This document shows positions 36,872-44,773 of a stretch of DNA of 64,000 nt, one piece after another. Position numbers and translations under genes: made by a program. Positions within the stretch are counted from its first letter, which is position 1. Every line of letters begins with the position of its first letter. The notes beneath the pieces were generated by a model that was not told the DNA's origin, searched no databases, and saw only the letters and a list, made by a program, of their open reading frames with translations. The stretch comes from Mycobacterium sp. D16Q14 (GTDB lineage: Bacteria > Actinomycetota > Actinomycetes > Mycobacteriales > Mycobacteriaceae), in contig MAEX01000007.1 in the NCBI GenBank assembly GCA_002013415.1, positions 1 through 64,000 of the forward strand, given 5' to 3'.

Positions 36872-38671
36872 ACTGGCGGCGGGCACCGGTCCCGCGGCGG
36901 CCGAACGCACCTTCTCCCCCGCCCGCAGGAAACTGCCGGTCCGCTGCGTGCCCAAAATGCCGACCGGCCGGCCGTCAACCACGACGGTCCGGCCGCCAAT
37001 CAGTACCGTGCTGACGGTCGCGTCGTTGCGATTGACCATCCGCGCTAGTCCCCCGTACTCGGCCACCGATTGCTCGGCGTACTCGGTCAGAGATCCATCG
37101 AGCTTCTCTGGGTCGACCACGAAAAGATCTGCGCGGTCGCCGATTCGGAGATGCCCGGCATCGATCTGGTACCAATCGGCGAGCTCACCGGTCAGTCGAT
37201 GTACGGCCTGTTCGATGGTCATGAACGGATGTCCGGCTAGTTGCGCCTCGTACACGTGCCGCAGCAGCCGCAGCCCGAAGTTGTAAAAGGCCATGTTCCG
37301 CAGGTGGGCACCGGCATCGGAGAAGCCAAGCTGGATGCCGGGATCTTGCGCGAGCTGCTTGAGCACCTCGGGGCGATGGTTGGAAATCGTGGTCCGCCAG
37401 CGGAGGGCCGTCCCATGTTCGAGCACCAGATCAAGAAACGCGTCGACGGGATGCAGTCCCCCGCGATCCACACCGACCTGCCCGAAGGACTTGCCGACCA
37501 CCGACGCATCCGGGCAGGCGACGATCTCGGCGTCGAAAAAGTCTCTGTGCCAAACTCTTACACCGAACTTGCTCTCATACTCCTTGCGGAACCGGCGCCG
37601 GTACTTCTCGTCGCGCAGCAGCTCATTGCGCTCGACTTCATCGCGCAAGTGCAGCGCCGCGGCACCCGCACCGAATTCCTCGAAGATCACCAGATCGATG
37701 CCATCGGCGTAGACCTCGAACGGCACGGGCAGATGCTGCCAGCGAAAGTTTCCACCCAGTGTGTTGACGATGCGGGCCACCGGTCCCATCGCCCGGATCG
37801 CGTACGGGTTGGCCTTGATATCTGCGGCTGAGAGCAGTGACGTCGATAGCCGCTTGCGCAGGATACCCAGAGACTGGACGGCCTGAGACAACACGTTCAG
37901 GGGGTTCTGAATGTCCGGTCCAGATTGCAGCGCCCGATTTCTTTGGCGAAGTTGTGATTTCAGTTTCCGTAACTCGCGCGGCTTGGCGTAGGTCGACGGC
38001 AGCGTCCGGGAACGACACACATCGCCGTCAAGCTTGTCGAACAAGAGCTGCTGCGACGACATCCCCACGAAACCGGCATCCAGGGCCTCGGCCAGCCAGC
38101 GGTCCATCTGCGCCTGCTCACTGGCCGTGGGCCGTTCATTCTTGCGGGTGGCGCGGTCCAGCCCCATCACCGCCGCGCGCATATCCGAATGCCCCAGGAA
38201 GGTAGCGATGTTCGGCCCTATGGGTAGCGACTCAAGAGCCTCGATGTACTCACGCGCGTTGGTCCACGTCTTGTGTTGATCCATCGCCCCGATGACGTGG
38301 TCGCGCGGGATCGCTTCCACTCTGCCGAAGATGTCTCCGGCATCGATGCCATTGACATGCACCACCGACAGCGAGCAGGAGCCCAGCAGCACTGTCGTCA
38401 CACCATGACGAACCGACTCCGACAATGCGGGCGCGGCAAGTACCTCGACGTCGTAGTGCGTGTGGACATCCACCAACCCCGGAAGCACCCATTTTCCGGT
38501 GGCATCGATGATGTGCGGACAGTTCGTCTCGTCGAGGTCGCCATCCGAGATCGTGGCGATATGGCCATCCTTGAGGCCGATGTTTCGGATAGCGGACGCC
38601 GCGCCCGTGCCATCGAACCATCGCCCGTTCTTGATCACTGTGTCGAACTGGACGTCGTCACGGGAAGCCAT
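36869..38671 (-). CDS. Amidohydrolase-family protein (N-acyl-D-amino-acid deacylase-like)
   Basis: Metal-dependent hydrolase of 600 residues related to D-aminoacylases and other composite-domain amidohydrolases. The N-terminal beta-sandwich starts VIKNGRWFDGTG and has GKWVLPGLVDVHTHYD with the HxH metal motif near residue 70. A later conserved segment is TISNHRP, followed by GFSDAGAHLRNMAFYNF with the metal/catalytic Asp and His. The C-terminal part ends in VLIGGRTVVVDGRP. Substrate unknown. AAGGAG lies about 9 bases before ATG 38671. The TetR gene directly upstream on the same strand may form an operon with it. Confidence 0.87.
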   Translation of the reverse strand: MASRDDVQFDTVIKNGRWFDGTGAASAIRNIGLKDGHIATISDGDLDETNCPHIIDATGKWVLPGLVDVHTHYDVEVLAAPALSESVRHGVTTVLLGSCSLSVVHVNGIDAGDIFGRVEAIPRDHVIGAMDQHKTWTNAREYIEALESLPIGPNIATFLGHSDMRAAVMGLDRATRKNERPTASEQAQMDRWLAEALDAGFVGMSSQQLLFDKLDGDVCRSRTLPSTYAKPRELRKLKSQLRQRNRALQSGPDIQNPLNVLSQAVQSLGILRKRLSTSLLSAADIKANPYAIRAMGPVARIVNTLGGNFRWQHLPVPFEVYADGIDLVIFEEFGAGAAALHLRDEVERNELLRDEKYRRRFRKEYESKFGVRVWHRDFFDAEIVACPDASVVGKSFGQVGVDRGGLHPVDAFLDLVLEHGTALRWRTTISNHRPEVLKQLAQDPGIQLGFSDAGAHLRNMAFYNFGLRLLRHVYEAQLAGHPFMTIEQAVHRLTGELADWYQIDAGHLRIGDRADLFVVDPEKLDGSLTEYAEQSVAEYGGLARMVNRNDATVSTVLIGGRTVVVDGRPVGILGTQRTGSFLRAGEKVRSAAAGPVPAAS

Positions 38672-38694
38672 TGCGAATTCTCCTTGTAGTACTG

Positions 38695-39324
38695 CTATTT
38701 CACGGGCGCTATACGAAGCGCCGGTAGGACATACCGCCGGAAATGGCGACGCAGTGAGGTCGGATCGTCCGGGTCAATGCAGTTTCCGGGGACACTTCCC
38801 AGGCTGATCATCACGCGAGCGATCCATTCGCTGGCTTCCTCGACATCGGTCCGCGCGTGGATCTCCCCGGCATCGCGGGCCGCCTCCACATACGGGCGCC
38901 AGAAGGCGGCGAGGTCCGGCACCAGACCCTGCACGCCCGCTCCGGCACAGGCCATGAACTCCTCGGGCTCGCGCACCCGGATCCGCATGAGCAGGGTGCC
39001 CGGATCGTCGTATGCGCGCCGGCCGATCTTCACTCCCGCCACCAACCGAGCCTCGAACCCGTCGACGTCTGCGAGCTCGGCGGCAGACTGTGCCCAGCTG
39101 ATCTCGATCAAGCGGATGATCGCCGCGCCGACCAGGGTCTGTTTATCCGGGAAGTGGCGGTAGAGCCACGAGCGCGAAACGCCCGCTTCCTCGGCTACGT
39201 CCGTCATTGTGGTCGCACGAATCCCCTTGTCGGCCAAAATTCTTTCGGCCGCATCCAGCAGCCGGGCGGCCACCGATGCGCCATCGGGATCGGGTATGGC
39301 ACCTTCATCGAACACCGCAGTCAT
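38695..39324 (-). CDS. TetR-family regulator of the adjacent catabolic genes
   Basis: Regulator of 209 residues. The helix-turn-helix is clear: TTMTDVAEEAGVSRSWLYRH at residues 38-57, then FPDKQTL. The C-terminal domain is helical, with DPGTLLMRIRVREPEEFMAC near 112. Start 39324 is used because homologues begin near here and GGGGGT precedes it; the frame runs to 39480. It is divergent from the flavin monooxygenase gene, and the 118-base region between contains GTGTAGACA and TGTGTACAC, an imperfect inverted pair. It probably controls the monooxygenase–hydrolase–ligase genes and the amidohydrolase. Confidence 0.83.
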   Translation of the reverse strand: MTAVFDEGAIPDPDGASVAARLLDAAERILADKGIRATTMTDVAEEAGVSRSWLYRHFPDKQTLVGAAIIRLIEISWAQSAAELADVDGFEARLVAGVKIGRRAYDDPGTLLMRIRVREPEEFMACAGAGVQGLVPDLAAFWRPYVEAARDAGEIHARTDVEEASEWIARVMISLGSVPGNCIDPDDPTSLRRHFRRYVLPALRIAPVK

Positions 39325-39442
39325 ACCCCCAATGTAAACAAGGTGTAGACACATTTCAAGATCTGTGTACACTTCGGATGCACAGATTTCTGAAACTGTC
39401 CACAGGCGACCGCATCGCCGTGGTCGTATTCCTAGGAGTGCC

Positions 39443-40765
39443 ATGACCCGACCCCGTACCGCGATCATCGGTGCCGGCATCAGCGGGCTGACATCCGCGA
39501 AGATGCTGTCCGACTATGGAGTTCCCTTCACCTGCTTCGAGACGTCGGATCGAATCGGCGGAAACTGGGCATTCGGCAATCCCAATGGTCACAGCAGCGC
39601 CTACCGTTCCCTGCACATCGATACCTCGCGACATCAGCTGTCCTTCCGCGACTTCCCCATGCCTGACAACTATCCGCATTTTCCCCATCACACCCTGATC
39701 AAGCAGTACCTCGAGGACTACGCCACAGCCTTCGATCTCAGGCCCAACATCGAGTTCCGCAATGGCGTCGTGCACGCTGAGCGACTACCGACCGGCGGCT
39801 GGGAACTGCTCACACAGACGGGTGAACGCCGATTGTTCGACTTGCTCGTCGTCGCCAACGGTCATCATTGGGACCCCAGGTATCCCGACTTTCCGGGCAC
39901 GTTTACCGGCACCACATTGCACTCGCATCATTACATCGATCCGCGCACTCCCCTGGATCTCATGGACAAGCGAATTCTGGTGGTGGGTCTGGGCAATAGC
40001 GCGGCGGACATCGCGGTGGAGCTATCGTCACGAGCGACGGGAAACGCCGTCACTCTCTCCACTCGATCCGGCGCCTGGATCGTTCCCAAGTACGTCGCCG
40101 GACAACCCGCCGACAAGTACTTCCGCACCAGCCCGCACATACCGATGTCATGGCAGCGCAAGCTCTTTCAGATGATGCAGCCGGTCATGTCGGGCCGTCC
40201 AGATCAACTGGGGCTCCCGATGCCGAACCACAAGTTCGGCGAGGCACACTTCACTCAATCCGTCGAGCTCCCGCTGCGACTTGGCTCCGGTGACATCACC
40301 CCCAAGCCCAACATCAGCCGCTTGGACGGTGACACCGTGCATTTCGAGGACGGCACATTCGCGGACTTCGACGTGATCATCTTCGCGACCGGCTACAACA
40401 TCACCTTCCCGTTTTTCGATCCGGAATTCCTCAGTGCCCCGGGCAATCGCATCGACTTATACAAAAGGATGTTCAAGCCCGGCCTGGACGACCTGATCTT
40501 CGTCGGTCTGGCGCAGGCAGTTCCGTCGCTTTTCCCCTTCGTCGAATGTCAGGCCCGCCTGGTGGGCGCTTACGCGGCGGGCAAGTACCGATTGCCCTCG
40601 GTCGACGAGATGCACGCGGTGATCGAGGCAGAGCATCGCAAGTACACCGGGCACATGCTTGATCGCCCGCGCCATACCCAGCAGCTGGATTACTTCCTCT
40701 ATGAACACGATATGAGAACCAAGGAAATCCCCCGCGGATTTGCGCGGGCGGGAGGAGCGGCGTGA
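39443..40765 (+). CDS. Flavin-containing (FMO/Baeyer-Villiger-type) monooxygenase
   Basis: FAD- and NADPH-dependent oxygenase of 440 residues. Two Rossmann motifs are visible: GAGISGLTSAKML at residue 9 for FAD and VGLGNSAADIAVELSS near 189 for NADPH. The FMO fingerprint PDFPGTFTGTTLHSHHY lies near 152-170 and the ATG-containing motif FATGYNITFPFF near 315. It could oxygenate ketones or nitrogen/sulfur compounds. TAGGAG precedes ATG 39443. Its TGA overlaps the GTG of the alpha/beta hydrolase gene. Together with that hydrolase and an acyl-CoA ligase it suggests ketone-to-ester-to-acid breakdown, which is inference. Confidence 0.9.
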   Translation: MTRPRTAIIGAGISGLTSAKMLSDYGVPFTCFETSDRIGGNWAFGNPNGHSSAYRSLHIDTSRHQLSFRDFPMPDNYPHFPHHTLIKQYLEDYATAFDLRPNIEFRNGVVHAERLPTGGWELLTQTGERRLFDLLVVANGHHWDPRYPDFPGTFTGTTLHSHHYIDPRTPLDLMDKRILVVGLGNSAADIAVELSSRATGNAVTLSTRSGAWIVPKYVAGQPADKYFRTSPHIPMSWQRKLFQMMQPVMSGRPDQLGLPMPNHKFGEAHFTQSVELPLRLGSGDITPKPNISRLDGDTVHFEDGTFADFDVIIFATGYNITFPFFDPEFLSAPGNRIDLYKRMFKPGLDDLIFVGLAQAVPSLFPFVECQARLVGAYAAGKYRLPSVDEMHAVIEAEHRKYTGHMLDRPRHTQQLDYFLYEHDMRTKEIPRGFARAGGAA

Positions 40766-41676
40766 ACCGACAGAACATCCGATTCAGTAGCCACGGAATC
40801 GATTGTGATGCATGGTTTTACCGAACGGAAACGTCAGCGGAGTCGGCTCCTGTCGTGGTGATGGCGCACGGCCTGGGCGGCACCAAGGATTCGGGACTGG
40901 AACCGTTCGCGGAGCGGCTGGCCGCTGCGGGCATGCACGCCCTGGCCTTTGACTACCGCAGCTTCGGATCGTCTGACGGCTTTCCCCGGCAACAAGTTTC
41001 ATTCAGCCATCAGATCGGTGATTATCACGCCGCGGTGAGCACCGCGTCTCGCCTTCCCGGCGTCGATCCCACGCGAGTTGTGCTGTGGGGTGTATCCCTG
41101 GCGGGTGGGCATGTGCTGGCGGCCGCCGGCGCACGCAACGATGTGGCGGCTGTTATTTCGGTGACGCCCCTAGTAGACGGCATCGCGGCAGCGCGGTCCG
41201 CGATGGGTGAACACAGTGCCGGTGCCCTCGTGCGCTCTGCCCTGACTGGCGTCCGCGGTCGGCTGGGACGCGGGCAGCGCACGATCCCTATCGTCGGGCA
41301 CCCAGGAGAACTGGCGGCGCTGACGTCTCACGGATACTACGAGGCGCATCTGGGGATCGTGGGCCCCTCCTGGCGCAATGAGATCGATGCGACGGTAGGC
41401 ACTCAACTCGCCTCCTATCGCCCCACTCGTTATGCCGCGCGCATTGACTGTCCCACTCTGGTGCAGATCGCCGACTTCGATCGGGCCGCACCGCCGCATG
41501 CCGCGGCCAAGGCCGCCTTCAAGGCCCGCGCCGAGGTGCGGCACTACCCGTGCGATCACTTCGGTGTCTACCAGGGCCAGGAGTGCTTCGACTCCGTGGT
41601 GTCCCACCAAATCAGCTTTTTGACAAGACATCTGGGTGTCAGGGCGGCGTCGCTTACCGAAGCAGTCCATGGTTGA
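40762..41676 (+). CDS. Alpha/beta hydrolase
   Basis: Serine hydrolase of 304 residues. The oxyanion region is VVVMAHGLGGTKDSGLEPFA, the nucleophile elbow is LWGVSLAGGH (Ser near residue 114), and the catalytic His lies in YPCDHFGVYQG near 268; the acid may be the Asp in VQIADFDRAAPP. It resembles DltD/dienelactone-type esterases acting on small esters. GTG 40762 overlaps the preceding stop, and its own end overlaps the ligase start by 8 bases, so it is the middle of a three-gene operon. Confidence 0.88.
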   Translation: MNRQNIRFSSHGIDCDAWFYRTETSAESAPVVVMAHGLGGTKDSGLEPFAERLAAAGMHALAFDYRSFGSSDGFPRQQVSFSHQIGDYHAAVSTASRLPGVDPTRVVLWGVSLAGGHVLAAAGARNDVAAVISVTPLVDGIAAARSAMGEHSAGALVRSALTGVRGRLGRGQRTIPIVGHPGELAALTSHGYYEAHLGIVGPSWRNEIDATVGTQLASYRPTRYAARIDCPTLVQIADFDRAAPPHAAAKAAFKARAEVRHYPCDHFGVYQGQECFDSVVSHQISFLTRHLGVRAASLTEAVHG

Positions 41677-43258
41677 GACCATCCAGCAACTGGTCCGCGC
41701 CCGGGCCACCGATGACAACGCGGGGCTTGTCTATCGGGGTGTGACGTGGACGTGGCGTGAGCACATGGCCGCGGCGGCTCGTCACGCCGTGGTACTGATC
41801 CAGATGGCCGATGCGGAGCGGCCGCTGCATGTCGGCACCCTGCTGGGCAATACGCCCGCGATGGCCACAGCGATGGCCGCCGCCGCCCAGGGTGGGTACA
41901 TCCTGTGTGCCATCAACAACACTCGCCGCGGCGAGGGGCTTGCACGCGATATCCACAAGGCGGATGTACAGATCCTGCTGGTGGACGCTGACCATGCGCC
42001 GCTGCTCGAATCGTTGGATCTGCCCGGTGTCGTGGTGATCGATGTCGACGCCGCGGACTGGCAGCGCGAGGTCGCGGCGGCCGGCGAGCTAGAGCCCTAC
42101 CGAACCGCCGAGGCTCTCGATCCCTTCATGATGATCTTCACCTCCGGGACTAGTGGGGACCCGAAGGCAGTTCTGGTGACGCACATGATGGTTCTTGTCG
42201 CGGCCCAGTCACTGGTGGCTCGATTCGCGCTGTCCCCCGCCGACGTCTGCTATGTCTCGATGCCACTGTTCCACTCGAATTCCGTGCTGGCCGGATGGGC
42301 CGTTGCGGTCGCGGCGGGTGCCACGCTTGCCCCGGCGAAGTTCTCCGCGTCGGGCTTCCTCGGCGATATTCGGGAAGTCGGCGCCACGTACATGAACTAC
42401 GTGGGCAAGCCGTTGGCCTACGTGCTGGCCACGGAGGAACGACCCCGCGACGCATCCAACCCGCTGCGCGTGGCCTTCGGAAACGAAGCCTCCGACCACG
42501 ACATTGCCGAATTCGCGCGGCGATTCGATGTCAGGGTGTACGACGGATTCGGTTCGACGGAGAATGCCGTCATCATCACCCGGGAGGAAGGAACGCCCGC
42601 GGGATCCGTCGGCAAGGGGTTTCCCGGTGTCGGGATCTACGACCCCGACACGTTGACCGAATGCGCCACGGCCCGGTTTGACGCACACGGCATCCTGGCC
42701 AACCCGGATGAGGCGGTCGGTGAACTGGTGAATACCCAAGGGTCGGGCTTCTTCTCCGGGTATTACAACGATGAAGACGCCACCGGCGAACGGATGCGCC
42801 ACGGCATGTACTGGTCGGGCGACCTCGCCTACCGGGATGCCGAGGGGTGGATCTACCTGGCAGGCCGGACCGCCGACTGGATGCGGATCAATGGCGAGAA
42901 CCTGGCGGCGGCACCCATCGAGCGGATTCTGCAGCGGCACCCCGCGGTGAGCCAGGTAGCCGTGTACGCGATTCGCAGTGGGCGGGACGGCGACGAGGTG
43001 ATGGCCGCGCTGGTACTGCGGGATTCGTTGACGCAATCGGGTCTCACTACGTTTCTCGCCGCGCAGGAGGATCTGCCACGGATTGGTTGGCCGCGATATG
43101 TGCGCTTGGCACATAGCCTGCCCAGCACCGCAACCAACAAGGTGCTCAAGCGCGCGCTGATTTTGGATGGCGTTGATGTCGGAGACGACGAGCTGTGGCA
43201 CCGCGAAGAACGCGGCGCCGAGTATGAATCCGCGGAGAATGCGAGACTTCGTGACTAG
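41669..43258 (+). CDS. Acyl-CoA synthetase, FadD17-like
   Basis: AMP-forming ligase of 529 residues that activates carboxylic acids to CoA thioesters. The adenylation motif is MIFTSGTSGDPKAVLVTH near residue 155; then VCYVSMPLFHSNSVLAGWAV, YDGFGSTENAVII (motif A5) near 292, GDLAYRDAEGWIYLAGR near 387, and the C-terminal lysine region TATNKVLKRALI. Segments such as NYVGKPLAYVLAT closely match FadD17 (Rv3506). The preferred acid is unknown. It starts 8 bases inside the hydrolase gene. The remains of a SnoaL-like gene begin within its last codons. Confidence 0.9.
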   Translation: MVETIQQLVRARATDDNAGLVYRGVTWTWREHMAAAARHAVVLIQMADAERPLHVGTLLGNTPAMATAMAAAAQGGYILCAINNTRRGEGLARDIHKADVQILLVDADHAPLLESLDLPGVVVIDVDAADWQREVAAAGELEPYRTAEALDPFMMIFTSGTSGDPKAVLVTHMMVLVAAQSLVARFALSPADVCYVSMPLFHSNSVLAGWAVAVAAGATLAPAKFSASGFLGDIREVGATYMNYVGKPLAYVLATEERPRDASNPLRVAFGNEASDHDIAEFARRFDVRVYDGFGSTENAVIITREEGTPAGSVGKGFPGVGIYDPDTLTECATARFDAHGILANPDEAVGELVNTQGSGFFSGYYNDEDATGERMRHGMYWSGDLAYRDAEGWIYLAGRTADWMRINGENLAAAPIERILQRHPAVSQVAVYAIRSGRDGDEVMAALVLRDSLTQSGLTTFLAAQEDLPRIGWPRYVRLAHSLPSTATNKVLKRALILDGVDVGDDELWHREERGAEYESAENARLRD

Positions 43259-43510
43259 CCAAGATCACGTCGCCAAGCTGCTGCGCACCTACGAGCGGTC
43301 ACTGAACGGGAGTGACGCCTCAAGGTGACGTTGACGATCGACGAGCTCGTCGTCGCCATCAAAGAGAACGGCACGTGGAAGATCGCCCGCTACATGTTCA
43401 ACAAGCCGGAGTCACTTGCCCTGCAATCACAGCTGCACCGAGGAGCTTTGGCTTCGTCGGCGGCATCACCGCGTGCTCGATCACGGCTGGACCACCCGAA
43501 AACAGGCTGA
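43251..43510 (+). pseudogene. SnoaL-like (NTF2-fold) gene with internal deletion
   Basis: GTG 43251 opens a frame, overlapping the ligase stop, that reads VTSQDHVAKLLRTYERSLNG and stops at 43325. In the next frame the end of such a protein follows at once: LTIDELVVAIKENGTWKIAR and YMFNKPES. Intact SnoaL-like proteins have about 60-90 residues between these parts. The middle is deleted and the frames do not match, so no functional protein is expected. The overlap with the ligase shows it was once the fourth gene of that operon. Confidence 0.7.
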
Positions 43511-43561
43511 TGGCATCATCGAATGGACGCCCCCCAGCTGGTTCGGGCGTAGCGTCCGGGT

Positions 43562-44764
43562 ATGGCGCAAGTGATGCGGACTCAGGTGTGTGTCGCTGGT
43601 GGAGGCCCTGCCGGCTTGGTGCATGCCCTGCTGTTGGCGAGGGCAGGGATCAACGTTGTCGTCCTGGAAAAGCACGCCGACTTTCTGCGCGATTTTCGCG
43701 GGGACACCGTTCACCCGACCACCATGCGCATCATGGATGACCTCGGGTTTATCGACGAGTTTCTGCGGCTGCCACATCAGAAGGTCGATCACATCGCCTT
43801 CGATGGCGACGGGCGGTTGCGCACCTTCGGTGATTTTCGCGCGCTGGCGTGGTTGGGGTACAAGCAGCCATACATCGCCTTCATGCCGCAGTGGGATTTC
43901 CTCGACTTCTTGGCTGAGAAAGCCGAGCAATACCCGGAATTCACGCTCATCCGGAATGCGGAGGTCACCGATCTGATCGTCGACGGCGACCGAGTTGCGG
44001 GCGTGCGGACACCCGACCTGGAGGTGCATGCCGATCTGGTCATCGCGGCGGACGGCCGCACGTCTGCGGTACGCGCCACTTCGGGACTTGAAACCGCCGA
44101 CGAGAGCTCACCGATGGATGTGCTGTGGTTCCGGTTGAACCGGCGACCGGGTGATCCCGACGAGACATTCGCGGTCCTGCGTAGAGGCTTGTTGTTGGCC
44201 ATGATTCACCGCGGGGACTACTGGCAGGTCGCCCATCTCATGCCCAAGGGCGCCGGGCCACATAATGGCTCGCTGGACGCATTCAAGGAACGGTTGGTCA
44301 CCGCGCGCCCGCAGCTGCGCGAGCACGTGAACGATTTGCGGTCCTGGGATGACACCAGCCATCTCGATGTCCGGGTCGATCGACTCAAGACCTGGTGGCG
44401 GCCCGGTCTGCTGTGCATCGGCGATGCCGCGCATGCCATGTCGCCGGCTGGCGGAGTCGGCATCAACCTGGCCGTCGCCGATGCGGTGGCGGCAGCGAAC
44501 ATCCTCGTGCATCCGCTGCGTAAACGGTGTGTCACCGACGAGGATCTCGCCAGGGTGCAAGGCCGACGCGAACTGCCGACCAAGGTGGTGCAAGCGTTTC
44601 AGGTGTTCGTCCAAAACAACGTCATCAAGCCGGTTCTCACCGGCGACCTGTCCCCCATCAAACTGCCATTCTTTGTCGGACGGGGCCCGCTCAAGTTCGT
44701 GCCGCCCATCGCGGTCGGCAGAGGTTTACGTCCGGAGCGGGTGCACACCCTGGACGTGCACTAG
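43562..44764 (+). CDS. FAD-dependent aromatic-type monooxygenase
   Basis: Flavoprotein oxidoreductase of 400 residues in the PHBH-like group A fold. VCVAGGGPAGLVHALLLARA at residues 9-28 is the FAD-binding GxGxxG; DGRTSAVRATSGLE near 167 is the DG motif that contacts both FAD and NADPH; CIGDAAHAMSPAGGVGINLA near 287 is the GD motif. It would hydroxylate an aromatic or polyketide-like substrate with O2 and NAD(P)H. It follows the broken SnoaL gene and might belong to the same catabolic set. Its 3' end converges on polA with a 9-base gap. Confidence 0.88.
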   Translation: MAQVMRTQVCVAGGGPAGLVHALLLARAGINVVVLEKHADFLRDFRGDTVHPTTMRIMDDLGFIDEFLRLPHQKVDHIAFDGDGRLRTFGDFRALAWLGYKQPYIAFMPQWDFLDFLAEKAEQYPEFTLIRNAEVTDLIVDGDRVAGVRTPDLEVHADLVIAADGRTSAVRATSGLETADESSPMDVLWFRLNRRPGDPDETFAVLRRGLLLAMIHRGDYWQVAHLMPKGAGPHNGSLDAFKERLVTARPQLREHVNDLRSWDDTSHLDVRVDRLKTWWRPGLLCIGDAAHAMSPAGGVGINLAVADAVAAANILVHPLRKRCVTDEDLARVQGRRELPTKVVQAFQVFVQNNVIKPVLTGDLSPIKLPFFVGRGPLKFVPPIAVGRGLRPERVHTLDVH

Positions 44765-44773
44765 CGGCTCGGA

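Noticed and set aside
42209..43201. 330-codon minus-strand frame opposite the FadD17-like gene
   Set aside because: Arises from GC-rich third positions of the true gene; low-complexity His/Arg/Gly-rich product without homology.
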